A stretch of DNA of 64,000 bases from an uncultured Burkholderiales bacterium (GTDB lineage Bacteria > Pseudomonadota > Gammaproteobacteria > Burkholderiales > Burkholderiaceae_C), in assembly GCA_903822825.1 (NCBI GenBank), contig CAIJQQ010000016.1, forward strand, positions 1 through 64,000, written 5' to 3'. A model generated the notes under the pieces. It saw nothing but the letters and a program-made list of their open reading frames with translations. It did not search any database and had not been told where the DNA came from. The position numbers and the translations under genes are program-made. Below, in pieces: positions 6,641 to 16,468 of this stretch (its first letter is position 1; each line of letters opens with the position of its first letter).

Positions 6641-8533
6641 TTAACGGAGCGCCACTTTCACTGGCAATGCCGCGATCAAGGGCTGCAACTGTGCTTGTAC
6701 AGCTGTCCAGTTCGATCCTCGGCTGTCCACCCACACGGGCGCATCGCCCTCGGCCACCACGCGTGGGCGTTGGTCTTGCGGCAGCCCGGCCGCGCTGCAC
6801 ACTTGGTCGACCAATGCTTGCACCACGGCCCCTGTGGCCAGAGTGCGCAACTCGGGCTTGTAAATCTTGCCCACATTGGTCACGGGCATGGCGCTCAGCA
6901 CCGTGATCGATTTGGGTTTGGCAGGGCCTTCGTCCACGCGCTCGGCGGTGAAGGCCAGCAGTTCGGCTTCGCTGGCGTCGCAGCCGGGTTTGAGTGTGGC
7001 AAAAGCCACAGGCAGCTCGCCCGCATAGGCGTCTGGCGCACCCACGGCCGCACACAAAGCCACCGCCGGATGGGTGCCCAAGGCGTCTTCGATCACCTTG
7101 GGGTCGATGTTGTGTCCGCCCCGGATGATCAAATCCTTGGCGCGCCCCGTCAGGTGCAAACGGCCTTGCTCGTCCAAAAAACCCACATCGCCCGTGATCA
7201 GCCAGCCATCGGGAGTGAAGCTGCGCGCGGTCTCGGTGGCGTCCAGATAGCCAGAAAACAGGTTAGCGCCTTGGTAGAGCACCATGCCTTTGCCGCCTGC
7301 GCTCAGCTCGTCTTCGGTGGGCTGCCCATCGGCGTTCAGGCCCGCGATGCGCACGCGGGCGTGTGGCAAAGGCCAGCCCACGCACCCAGCAGGGGCATCG
7401 ATGCCCGGCGGGGCCACCGTGCTCAAACCCGCGGTCTCGGTCATGCCCAGGCTTTCGTTGACGTGCAAACCGAATGTTTGTTTGAAGCGCAGCGACAACT
7501 CGGGCGGCAGCGGTGCAGCGCCCGTGCGCACGGCGCGCAGTGTAGAAGTGTCGGCCCCCGCCAAGGGCACCCCCGCCAGCGCAGCCAGCACCGTGGGCAC
7601 GCCCGACATGAGCGTGCAGCGGTGGTGGGCCACCAGACGCCAATAGTTCTGAATCACTTCGCGGTTGCGGAACATGGACGCGGTCGGGATGATCACATGC
7701 ATGCCTACTGCCAAAGAGCACAGTGCCCCGGGCAACACACCCGCCACATGGAACAAGGGGTAGCCGTTGATCGTCACATCGGTGCACTGAAAGCCCTGCA
7801 CCGTCGCGTTGGCCCAGGCGGTGAAGACCTGCGCCCCGTGGCTGTGTCGCGCCAACTTGGGGGCACCGGTTGTGCCGCCTGTGTGAAAGTAAGCAGCGAT
7901 GTCGCTGGCAGTAAACACCCGCTCGCTGAGCAAGCGGTCCGAAGGCGCTGCATTGACCAAGGCGTGGAAGTCCAGCACCCCGGCAGGGAGGTTTTCTGAC
8001 TGTGAAACCGAGCCATCACCTGTGGTGACCATCAGCACCTTTTGAAGCGAGGGCAGTTGCGCCTGCAGCCGCAGCGCTTTGGCACGCATGTGCGCGTCAT
8101 CGTCCTCGCCATTTGCGATCAGTACTTTGGCGCCGCTGGTCCGCAGCAGCGACAGCAACTTTTCTTCGCTCAGCAAAGGGTTGAGCGGCTGCACGATGCC
8201 TGCCGCTTCACCACCCCACAGGGCCAGGTGGTAGTCCAAGCCACCTGGCAGCAAGATGGCGACCACATCGTTCGATTGAACGCCCAGGTGGCGCAAGGCG
8301 TTGGCCGTCTGGTGGATTTTTTGCAGCAGCTCGCGGTAGGTCCAGCTGGTGCTGGGGCCGCCAGGCTGCCCAGTTTCTAAAAAGGTCAGCGCTGGCCGTT
8401 CGGCATGGGCTTGGGCGCTGGCCGCGATCAGCGCATAAGTGCTTTGCCAGGGGATGGCCCGGTCCAAGGGCGATTGCTCGATCTGACGGATTTGCGCCAG
8501 TGACTGGATCGCGGTGGTGATGCTCAGGTGCAT
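6641..8533 (-). CDS. Acyl-CoA synthetase (AMP-forming, ANL superfamily)
   Basis: A 630-residue enzyme (from ATG 8533) that would activate a carboxylic acid to its CoA thioester with ATP. The adenylation P-loop is FHTGGTTGAPKLARHS (about 216-231). Further motifs are NESLGMTETAG, DGWLITGDVGFLDEQGRL, the hinge GRAKDLIIRGGHNIDP, and a C-terminal NVGKIYKPEL that supplies the catalytic Lys. The C-terminus extends past the usual end by about 80 residues. In-frame starts at 8575 (ATG) and 8617 (TTG) are possible; 8533 (MHLSITTAIQSLAQI) fits relatives best, though none has a good ribosome-binding site. Fatty or aromatic acid substrates are possible; the sequence alone does not decide. It is monocistronic, convergent with the operon to its left. 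Confidence 0.85.
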   Translation of the reverse strand: MHLSITTAIQSLAQIRQIEQSPLDRAIPWQSTYALIAASAQAHAERPALTFLETGQPGGPSTSWTYRELLQKIHQTANALRHLGVQSNDVVAILLPGGLDYHLALWGGEAAGIVQPLNPLLSEEKLLSLLRTSGAKVLIANGEDDDAHMRAKALRLQAQLPSLQKVLMVTTGDGSVSQSENLPAGVLDFHALVNAAPSDRLLSERVFTASDIAAYFHTGGTTGAPKLARHSHGAQVFTAWANATVQGFQCTDVTINGYPLFHVAGVLPGALCSLAVGMHVIIPTASMFRNREVIQNYWRLVAHHRCTLMSGVPTVLAALAGVPLAGADTSTLRAVRTGAAPLPPELSLRFKQTFGLHVNESLGMTETAGLSTVAPPGIDAPAGCVGWPLPHARVRIAGLNADGQPTEDELSAGGKGMVLYQGANLFSGYLDATETARSFTPDGWLITGDVGFLDEQGRLHLTGRAKDLIIRGGHNIDPKVIEDALGTHPAVALCAAVGAPDAYAGELPVAFATLKPGCDASEAELLAFTAERVDEGPAKPKSITVLSAMPVTNVGKIYKPELRTLATGAVVQALVDQVCSAAGLPQDQRPRVVAEGDAPVWVDSRGSNWTAVQAQLQPLIAALPVKVALR

Positions 8534-8658
8534 GGGGCGTGTCTGCAAGAAGCCATCGGCGATGGCGAGCCCCATGTTAGCGAGCTTGCGGTGCTGGTTT
8601 TGCCGCCTCAGTGACAAGCGCCAACATGATGACGCTTGTGCTCAAGGAGTGCTCGCGC

Positions 8659-9720
<1,062 letters not shown>

Positions 9721-9915
9721 TCACCAAGGCGGTTTCAATATGTCATTCAATCTCATTTTGCGGTCAGCACGGGTTTGTTTTGGTTTTGTAACGCGACAAG
9801 CCAGCGTGTGCAGGCCAACAGACCGCACGGCGCTTGTTGGGAAGAATGGACCAGTAGATCAGGTGCACTTGATTTACAAGAACGAACACTCTCCCATTTT
9901 TTGAAAGTCACTCTC

Positions 9916-10158
9916 ATGTCACTCAATGAAATCAAAACCCACGACACCTCCACAGCAGCGACACCCATGCAGCACCACACGCAAGCGGCCGAACACTTTG
10001 AGCACGCCGCCAAGTCACACAAAGAAGTGGCCAAGCTGATCGGTGCTGGTGACCACAAAGCGGCACAAGCACACACCCTGGTGGCCAAAGAGCACGCTGT
10101 GAAAGCCCAGGAACATGTGGCTGAAGCGGCCAAAAAGTCCGCAGTCGTTGCCAAGTAA
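9916..10158 (+). CDS. Small Ala/His/Lys-rich helical protein
   Basis: An 80-residue protein starting at ATG 9916 behind GAAAG. The sequence (QHHTQAAEHFEHAAKSHKE, then AAQAHTLVAKEHAVKAQEH) is a near-continuous amphipathic helix with regularly spaced His, Glu and Lys and no signal peptide. Similar short proteins occur in Comamonadaceae, but I know no assigned function. It is monocistronic, with its own terminator 23 bases downstream. The high content of charged and histidine residues would suit a stress-related or nucleic-acid/metal-interacting role, which is speculation. Confidence 0.65.
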   Translation: MSLNEIKTHDTSTAATPMQHHTQAAEHFEHAAKSHKEVAKLIGAGDHKAAQAHTLVAKEHAVKAQEHVAEAAKKSAVVAK

Positions 10159-10180
10159 TTGACCAAGGCCTGATGGCTTG

Positions 10181-10215
10181 AGCTGCCTGCCCCGCAAGGA
10201 GCAGGCGGCTTTTTG
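10181..10215 (+). terminator. Intrinsic terminator after the small helical protein
   Basis: Stem AGCTGCCTGC (10181-10190) pairs with GCAGGCGGCT (10201-10210) with one mismatch, a 10-base loop, and a T-run immediately after. Confidence 0.75.
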
Positions 10216-10288
10216 ATGGCCTCATGGGCGACAGGGTGCCACGCCAACAGCGCAGACAATCCGGTCACAGAACTGGAAGGAATGCGGC

Positions 10289-11488
10289 ATGGCGGGTGCA
10301 CTCAATGGACTGCGTATCCTGGACTTGACCAGTGTGCTGATGGGGCCGTTTGCCACGCAGCTCATGGCCGACATGGGCGCGGATGTGGTCAAGATCGAGC
10401 CGCCTGCGGGCGACGCCGTGCGGGGCATTGGCCCCATGCGACACGCGGGCATGGGCGCGATCTTTTTGCATGTCAACCGCAACAAGCGCAGCCTGGTGCT
10501 GGACCTCAAAAAGCCCGAAGGCTTGAACGCATTTTTTGAGTTGGTGAAGACCGCCGACGTGGTGGTCTACAACATCCGGCCTCAGGCCATGCAGCGGCTG
10601 GGCATCGACTACGAACGCCTTCAGGCCATCAACCCGCGCATCATTTACGCAGGCCTTTATGGCTACAGCGAAAAAGGCCCTTATGCGGGCAAGCCCGCTT
10701 ACGACGATTTGATCCAGGGTGCGGCCGCCGTGCCCAGCCTGGTCAGCTTGGCCAGTGGCGGCGAGCCTCGCTATGTGCCGCTCACGCTGGCGGACCGCAC
10801 CGTGGGCTTGATGGCGTCCAACACGATCTTGGCTGCGGTGATCGCCCGCTACCAGACGGGGGTGGGGCAAGCGGTCGAAGTGCCGATGTTCGAGACCATG
10901 GCGCAATACGTGCTGGGCGAGCACATGGCCGGGGCCACCTTCGAGCCTGCCTTGGGCCCAACCGGCTACCCCCGCTTGCTGGTGCAAGAGCGCCGCCCCT
11001 ACCCTACCCGCGACGGCCATGTCTGTGTGCTGATCTACACCGATCGGCAGTGGGAAACGTTCTTGACGCTGATCGGACAAGAGGCGTTGTTCCGCGAGGA
11101 CCCGCGTTTTGCAAACATCGGTGCACGGACCTTGCACATCAATGACCTGTACCGCATGGTGGCCGAGGCCATGGCCACTCAGACCACCGAAGTCTGGATG
11201 GCCCGATTGAGCGACGCCGACATCCCTTGCATGCCCATGCACGACGTGGACAGCCTGCTGCAAGACCCGCACCTTTTGGCGGTGGGCATGCTGCAGCAGG
11301 TCGAGCACCCCACAGAGGGGTGGGTGAGCGAGATCGGAGTGCCCGTCAGCTTTTCAGGCACGCCCACCTTGCCCGTGCAAAACCCTGCGCCACAACTGGG
11401 GCAGCACAGCGCTCAGATTCTGCAAGAAGCGGGCTTGAGCGACGCCGCGATCCAAGAGCTGCAGCGGCTGGGCGTGACCAAGCGCTGA
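10289..11488 (+). CDS. CaiB/BaiF family CoA-transferase (copy 1)
   Basis: A 399-residue class III CoA-transferase, which moves CoA between carboxylates through an aspartyl-CoA intermediate. The N-terminal LRILDLTSVLMGPFATQ and VVKIEPPAGD, the HVNRNKRSLVLDLKKPEG strand and AYDDLIQG are family hallmarks. The likely catalytic Asp is in LTLADRTVG (about 170). ATG 10289 has AAGGA seven bases upstream. It closely resembles the CaiB copy at 15251 (shared GPYAGxPAYDD, GYPRxL and RRPY motifs) and differs from the one at 18983. It is convergent with the Bug receptor and amidohydrolase genes that follow. Substrate unknown; a dicarboxylate is typical for such loci. Confidence 0.88.
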   Translation: MAGALNGLRILDLTSVLMGPFATQLMADMGADVVKIEPPAGDAVRGIGPMRHAGMGAIFLHVNRNKRSLVLDLKKPEGLNAFFELVKTADVVVYNIRPQAMQRLGIDYERLQAINPRIIYAGLYGYSEKGPYAGKPAYDDLIQGAAAVPSLVSLASGGEPRYVPLTLADRTVGLMASNTILAAVIARYQTGVGQAVEVPMFETMAQYVLGEHMAGATFEPALGPTGYPRLLVQERRPYPTRDGHVCVLIYTDRQWETFLTLIGQEALFREDPRFANIGARTLHINDLYRMVAEAMATQTTEVWMARLSDADIPCMPMHDVDSLLQDPHLLAVGMLQQVEHPTEGWVSEIGVPVSFSGTPTLPVQNPAPQLGQHSAQILQEAGLSDAAIQELQRLGVTKR

Positions 11489-11494
11489 AGGTCT

Positions 11495-12460
11495 TTATTC
11501 GGCCTTGGCACCGGAGTCTTTGACGGCCTTGGCCCAGCGGGGCATCTCGGTGCGCAGGTGCGCTGCGTATTCGGCGGGTGAACCGCCCAGAATTTCTGCG
11601 CCTTGCGCCGCCAGGCGGGCGCGCAAATCGGGGTTGGCCAGCGCCTTGTTCACTTCGGCGTTGAGTTTCTGAATGATGTCGGCGGGTGTGCCCGCAGGCA
11701 CCACCACGCCCTGCCAAGCAGCGGCATCAAAACCGGGCAGGCCCGACTCGGCCAGCGTGGGCAAGTCGGGCAAGAGGCTGGAGCGCTTGCTGCTGGTCAC
11801 GGCCAAGCCACGCAGTCGGTTCTCGCGCACATAGGGCAAGACGGTGTTGATCGTGTCGATCATGAATTGGGTCTGGCCTGCCACCAGATCCACCAGGCCC
11901 GGTGCGCTGCCCTTGTAGGGAATGTGCTGGGTTTGTACGCCAGTCTGCGAGGACATCATGGCGCTGGCCAAATGCGTGATGGTGCCCGTGCCGGACGAGC
12001 TGTAGTTGAGCGCGCCGGGGCGCGACTTGGCCAGGTCCAGAAACTCTTTGACGCTGCGGGCGGGCAGCTGGGGGTTGACCACCAGCACCATGGGCACGCT
12101 GGCCGTCAGAGCCACGGGCGCGAAGTCTTTCAGGGTGTCGTAGTTGACCTTGCCGTACAAGGCAGGGCCAATCACGATGGCCGATGTGTTGTAAAAAATC
12201 GTGTAGCCATCGGGCGTGGCTTTGGCAGCCAGTTCTGCGGCCAGGTTGCCACCCGCGCCGGGCTTGTTGTCCACGATGACTTGTTGGCCGAGTTGCTCGG
12301 ACAGGCGCTGCGCCAGCACCCGCGACACCAGATCGGTCGGGCCGCCCGGCGGGAAAGCGATGATCATGCGCACCGGGCGCGTGGGCCAGCTTTGCGCCCA
12401 TGAACTGGCGGCCACAAGAGCCAACAACAGGCCCGTCAAAAGACGAATACAAGACTTCAT
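11495..12460 (-). CDS. Bug-family (TctC-like) periplasmic solute receptor 1
   Basis: A 321-residue extracytoplasmic binding protein of the Bug/TctC family, which captures carboxylates or related small polar molecules. ATG 12460 begins a signal peptide (MKSCIRLLTGLLLALVAASSWA); the longer frame upstream has no signal peptide and is rejected. Family motifs: MIIAFPPGGPTDLVSRV, VVDNKPGAGG-type loop (IVDNKPGAGGNLAAELAA), DGYTIFYNTS, and the C-terminal LPGFDAAAWQGVVVPAGTP. No TctA/TctB membrane components are nearby, as usual for orphan Bug genes. It follows the amidohydrolase gene by 11 bases on the same strand. It is a close paralogue of the receptor at 17003. Confidence 0.92.
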   Translation of the reverse strand: MKSCIRLLTGLLLALVAASSWAQSWPTRPVRMIIAFPPGGPTDLVSRVLAQRLSEQLGQQVIVDNKPGAGGNLAAELAAKATPDGYTIFYNTSAIVIGPALYGKVNYDTLKDFAPVALTASVPMVLVVNPQLPARSVKEFLDLAKSRPGALNYSSSGTGTITHLASAMMSSQTGVQTQHIPYKGSAPGLVDLVAGQTQFMIDTINTVLPYVRENRLRGLAVTSSKRSSLLPDLPTLAESGLPGFDAAAWQGVVVPAGTPADIIQKLNAEVNKALANPDLRARLAAQGAEILGGSPAEYAAHLRTEMPRWAKAVKDSGAKAE

Positions 12461-12471
12461 GCAGACGATCC

Positions 12472-14160
12472 TCAGGTATTGAATTGGTCGAGCACTTGGC
12501 CAGGCCCGTGGGGGTGGTCCACGTAGTCTTTGCCGTCGTGCACTTTGACGCCATTGACCCACACGCCATGCACGCCTGTGGCTTCGCGCACCATGCGCGT
12601 GCCGCCTGCGGGCAAGTCGTTGCGCGGCAGGGGTTTGGAGATGCCCACGGTGGCCGGGTCAAACAGCAGCAAGTCGGCGGGCAGGCCCACCTGCAAGCGG
12701 CCGCGATCGGGAATGCGAAAGCGGTCAGCGGGTTCGCTGGTCAGGCGGCGAATGCCTTCGGCCAAGGTGAAGTGCCCAGTGCCACGCACCCAGTGCGCCA
12801 GAAAATAAAGCCCAAAACCCGCATCGCACATGTAGCTCAGGTGCGCGCCCGCGTCCGACAGTGTGATGACACCTGCCGGGTGTTTGAGCGAAGGGGCGAC
12901 GCCATCGTCGTTGTTGTTGAAAAACTTGCCCACGAAATGGGTGCCCAGGTCTTCGGACAATGCCAGGTCAAAGAAAACGTCCACCGGGTCCAGGCCCCGC
13001 TGGTCGGCCAGCGCCTGGATGCTGATGCCCTCGAGTGCCTGGTTTTGCGCGTGTACGGTTTGCCCGATTTCGATGTGCCGCCAGTTGCCCAGAAACAAAA
13101 TGCCCGCCTTGGGCTGGCGCAGGTTCTGGCGAAACGCTTCGCGGAACTCGGGCGAGCGGTACAAGTCGGGCAAGGCATCGATGCTGGCGGTTTTGAAGGC
13201 ATCAAAAGCCGAGTGGCTCAGCAGCACGTACGGGTCGGTCAAGGTGAAGTCAAAGGACAGCGGCTGGCAACTGGTCAGCACATACAGCTCGTTGCCACGG
13301 GCCAGCGCTTGGGCGCAGCGCTCGTAATAAGTGGCGCCCAGCTCCGGAGTGCCTTCGTTGTACATGGTCAGCACCGTGGAGATGTAGCCGGGCCGCCCGG
13401 TGTCTTGGACGATGGACTCCATCACATCGGGGCTGGCGCGTGTGCCCGTGGCCATCATGAAGATGCCTTTGTTTTTTTCGCCCAGCACCGAGGTCAGCGC
13501 ACGCAGCTCGTTTTCCGAGGCAATGGTGGACGGCATCGGGATGCCGCCGTAACCACTGTGGTTGGGTGAAAACGACGAAGCAAAGCCAATCGCGCCGTGG
13601 TCCATGGCGTCGCGCACCAGGGCCTGCATGGTTTGCAGTTGTTCGGCGCTGGGCTCGGCCTGCGCGGAGCCGCTCTCGCCCATCACGGCGGTGCGGATCA
13701 CCGAGTGGCCCGCAAACACAGCGGTGTTCAGGTAAGGCCCGGTTCGGCGCAATTGGTTCATGTATTCGCCAAACGATTCAAACTCCCAGTTCACGCCGCT
13801 GAGCAAGGCTTGCAGGTCCATGCCTTCGACGACCGACAGGTTTTTCAGCATGGTCTCGCGCAGCGGCGCAGGGCAAGGCGCGATGCCAAAACCGCAATTG
13901 CCAATGACGGCCGTCGTCACGCCCAAGGCGGGTGAGGGAGACATGGTGCGGTCCCAGGTGACCTGGGCGTCGTAGTGCGTGTGCAAGTCCACAATGCCCG
14001 GCATCAGCGCCAAACCTTGGGCATCGATGGTTTCGCGGGCGGGGCCGTCAACAGAGCCCATGTGGGTGATGCGGCCTTGCGAAACAGCGACATCGACCGG
14101 CTGAGCTGGGCCGCCTGAGCCGTCGTAGACCTGCGCGTTGCGGATGATCAAGTCGTGCAT
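12472..14160 (-). CDS. D-aminoacylase / N-acyl-D-amino-acid deacylase family amidohydrolase
   Basis: A 562-residue metal-dependent amidohydrolase. The metal-binding HxH is in GIVDLHTHYDAQVTWD (about 53-68), followed by the typical TAVIGNCGFGIAPC and a C-terminal LSDAGAHLSYMCD with the catalytic-type Asp. N-terminal LIIRNAQVYDGSGGPAQPVD and C-terminal GVHGVWVNGVKVHDGKDY form the composite beta-sandwich of the family. Such enzymes hydrolyse N-acyl-D-amino acids, but many members act on other amides or cyclic ureides. It is the first gene of a two-gene unit with the Bug receptor, suggesting that the receptor captures the enzyme's substrate or product. Specificity not resolved. Confidence 0.85.
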   Translation of the reverse strand: MHDLIIRNAQVYDGSGGPAQPVDVAVSQGRITHMGSVDGPARETIDAQGLALMPGIVDLHTHYDAQVTWDRTMSPSPALGVTTAVIGNCGFGIAPCPAPLRETMLKNLSVVEGMDLQALLSGVNWEFESFGEYMNQLRRTGPYLNTAVFAGHSVIRTAVMGESGSAQAEPSAEQLQTMQALVRDAMDHGAIGFASSFSPNHSGYGGIPMPSTIASENELRALTSVLGEKNKGIFMMATGTRASPDVMESIVQDTGRPGYISTVLTMYNEGTPELGATYYERCAQALARGNELYVLTSCQPLSFDFTLTDPYVLLSHSAFDAFKTASIDALPDLYRSPEFREAFRQNLRQPKAGILFLGNWRHIEIGQTVHAQNQALEGISIQALADQRGLDPVDVFFDLALSEDLGTHFVGKFFNNNDDGVAPSLKHPAGVITLSDAGAHLSYMCDAGFGLYFLAHWVRGTGHFTLAEGIRRLTSEPADRFRIPDRGRLQVGLPADLLLFDPATVGISKPLPRNDLPAGGTRMVREATGVHGVWVNGVKVHDGKDYVDHPHGPGQVLDQFNT

Positions 14161-14238
14161 CTGTCAAAAGCCTTGTGTGTTGTGATGGCATGCGGGGCCA
14201 TGCCCGCTGCCTTTTTTCACTATAAGCACTTGCTTTGT

Positions 14239-15153
14239 TCAGCCTGTCGCGGATTGGATAGCAGGGTTTTCCAGGCTCATCAGTGTTTCTCTGAACCGGC
14301 GCGCCGCAGGCGTTTCGGTGTCGGGCCGCCACAGCAGGGCAATGCCAATTTCGGTGGCTGCGCCTGGCCCGTGCACTTTGCGGAACACCACGCTCGGCAT
14401 GGCGTGGCGTGTGGCCACCGAGGGCACCAAGGCCACGCCCAGACCGCTCTCGACCAGGCTGACCACGGTCTGCACCTGCACGGCTTCTTGCTGCACCTGC
14501 GGCACAAAGCCCGCTTGCTGGCAAGCGAGCAAGGCCATCGCGTGCAGGCCCGGCACCGCCTGTGCGCTGTAAAGGACAAAGGGCTCGGCCGCGAGGTCCG
14601 ACAGCTTGAGTTTGGGCTTGGCCAGCAGCGGGTGGCCTTCGGGGAGCGCTGCCACAAACACATCCCGCTCGATGGGTGTCATGCGGGCTTGGGTGGCTTG
14701 CACCATCGGAAAGCGCAGCAGCCCCGCATCCAGATCGCCCTGCTCCACCTGCTCGATCAGGCGTTGCGTGGTGGACTCGCTCAGCACCAGCGCAACATCG
14801 GGGTAGCGCGTGCGAAACAGCGGCATCAGCCGGGGCATCAGCGAATAGGTGGCCGAGCCGATGAAGCCGATGCGCAGCGTGCCCGCTTCGCCCCGTGCGG
14901 TGGCGGCGGCCGTGCGGCCGAATTGCTCGGTGTGAAACAGCGCGCGGCGGGCGTCGGCCAGCGCCGCCTCGCCTGCGGGCGTGAGGTGGGTGCCACGCCG
15001 CGTGCGCTCGAACAGGCGCACGCCCAAGTCTTCTTCGAGTTTGCGGATCGAGGCCGACAGCGGCGGCTGCGAGATGTGCAGCCGCTCGGCGGCGCGGTGG
15101 TAGTTCAGGGTTTCGGCAAGGGCCACAAAGTGGCGCAGCTGGCGGGTGTCCAT
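14239..15153 (-). CDS. LysR-family transcriptional regulator
   Basis: A 304-residue LTTR. Residues 1-60 are the winged HTH (MDTRQLRHFVALAETLNY, then LHISQPPLSASIRKLEEDLG). Residues 92-295 form the periplasmic-binding-like effector domain (LRIGFIGSATYSLMPRLMP, then VESGLGVALVPS). It is divergent from the CaiB-hotdog-Bug-acyl-CoA dehydrogenase operon beginning at 15251, and the 97-bp gap holds a dyad with LTTR spacing. The likely role is to sense the substrate or a CoA-derived intermediate and activate that operon while repressing itself. Effector unknown. Confidence 0.92.
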   Translation of the reverse strand: MDTRQLRHFVALAETLNYHRAAERLHISQPPLSASIRKLEEDLGVRLFERTRRGTHLTPAGEAALADARRALFHTEQFGRTAAATARGEAGTLRIGFIGSATYSLMPRLMPLFRTRYPDVALVLSESTTQRLIEQVEQGDLDAGLLRFPMVQATQARMTPIERDVFVAALPEGHPLLAKPKLKLSDLAAEPFVLYSAQAVPGLHAMALLACQQAGFVPQVQQEAVQVQTVVSLVESGLGVALVPSVATRHAMPSVVFRKVHGPGAATEIGIALLWRPDTETPAARRFRETLMSLENPAIQSATG

Positions 15154-15172
15154 TGATATCCAATAGCTATCA
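15154..15172. promoter_or_regulatory. Candidate LysR operator in the divergent promoter region
   Basis: The dyad TGATA-N9-TATCA begins directly next to the lysR start codon. It contains a T-N11-A core (15157 and 15169), the usual LTTR recognition pattern. Its position fits autoregulation; the CaiB operon starts 78 bases downstream on the other strand. Confidence 0.45.
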
Positions 15173-15250
15173 CAGAGGTGAAAACAAATATTAGACTAAA
15201 ACACTTTCGGCAGAAATAATGGGCTGCAATACACCCCCTTCGTCTCAGGT

Positions 15251-16468
15251 ATGCAGCCACTTCAAGGAATCCGGGTCCTGGACCTGTCGAGCGTGATCTT
15301 TGGCCCATTGGCCAGCCAAGTGCTGGCCGACTATGGCGCAGAGGTCATCAAGGTCGAGCCGCCCGAGGGCGATTCGACGCGCCACACGGGCCCGGGCCTG
15401 GAGCCAGGCATGGCCGCCATGTTCATGGGCGCCAACCGCAGCAAAAAGAGCCTGGTGCTCGACCTCAAGCAGGCGTCTGCACAACAAGCCCTGCAGACCT
15501 TGGTCGATTCGGCCGACGTGTTCATGCACAGCATGCGGCCCCAAAAACTCGCAGCGCTGGGCATCGACCAGAACACGCTGCGCCAACGCAACCCCCGACT
15601 GGTGTACGCCAGCCTGCTGGGCTTTTTGCCGGGGCCTTATGCGGGACGGCCCGCTTACGACGATGTGATCCAGGGCATGTCGGGCCTGGCCGATCTGATG
15701 GAGCGCCAGACGGGCGAAGCGCGTTATTTGCCCACCATCGCCGCTGACAAGACCTGTGGCCATGTGGCGGCGCACGCCATTTTGGCGGCCCTGATGCAGC
15801 GCGAGCGCACGGGCGAGGGCGTGCTGGTCGAGGTCCCCATGTTCGAGTCCATGGTCGGCTTCAATCTGGTGGAGCACTTTTACGGTCAGCACTTTGTGCC
15901 GCCGCTCTCGGGCGCAGGTTACCCGCGTGTGCTGGCGCCTTGGCGCAGGCCTTACCGCACAGCCAATGGCCATGTGGCCATGATGCCCTACACCACCGCC
16001 CACTGGCAGCGGTTTTTTGCCGAGGTCGGTCGCCCGGACCTGGCGGCGGACCCGCGTTTTGCCGACATCGCGCAGCGCACAAAGCACATTGCCGAGTTGC
16101 TCGAACTCGCGTCCGGTTTTGTGGAAAAGCACGACACGGCTTACTGGATTGACACTTGTGAGCGGCTCGAAATCCCGGCAGCGCCTGTGGGGCGGCTGGA
16201 CGATTTGCCGCAAGACCCGCACTTGCTGGCCACCGGTTTTTTCGAGTCGGTGCAAGACCCCGCCATGGGCGAGGTGCGCTTTCCGGGGGTGCCCGTGCGC
16301 TTCAACGGCCAGCGCCCACCCGTGGCGCTGCCGCCGCGCTTGGGCGAACACACGCGCCCCCTGCTGTCCGCTGCGGGTTTGTCGGCTGCGCAGATCGACG
16401 CCATGCTGGGCAGCGGCGCGGCCGTGGCCCCAAGCCTTTCCAACGGTTCTGGAGTTTCACACCCATGA
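15251..16468 (+). CDS. CaiB/BaiF family CoA-transferase (copy 2)
   Basis: A 405-residue class III CoA-transferase and first gene of an eight-gene operon. Hallmarks: IRVLDLSSVIFGPLASQ, VIKVEPPEGDSTR, KKSLVLDLKQ, GRPAYDDVIQGMSG. The catalytic Asp is probably in TIAADKTCGH, with EVPMFESMV after it. It is the closest relative, within the window, of the gene at 10289. It ends in an ATGA overlap with the hotdog gene, indicating coupled translation. Presence of transferases rather than a ligase in this operon suggests activation at the expense of another CoA thioester. Substrate unknown. Confidence 0.88.
   Translation: MQPLQGIRVLDLSSVIFGPLASQVLADYGAEVIKVEPPEGDSTRHTGPGLEPGMAAMFMGANRSKKSLVLDLKQASAQQALQTLVDSADVFMHSMRPQKLAALGIDQNTLRQRNPRLVYASLLGFLPGPYAGRPAYDDVIQGMSGLADLMERQTGEARYLPTIAADKTCGHVAAHAILAALMQRERTGEGVLVEVPMFESMVGFNLVEHFYGQHFVPPLSGAGYPRVLAPWRRPYRTANGHVAMMPYTTAHWQRFFAEVGRPDLAADPRFADIAQRTKHIAELLELASGFVEKHDTAYWIDTCERLEIPAAPVGRLDDLPQDPHLLATGFFESVQDPAMGEVRFPGVPVRFNGQRPPVALPPRLGEHTRPLLSAAGLSAAQIDAMLGSGAAVAPSLSNGSGVSHP

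Noticed and set aside
6695..7999. 434-residue open frame opposite the acyl-CoA synthetase
   Set aside because: His/Gln/Arg/Gly-rich composition typical of a shadow frame; the opposite strand has a complete ANL enzyme.
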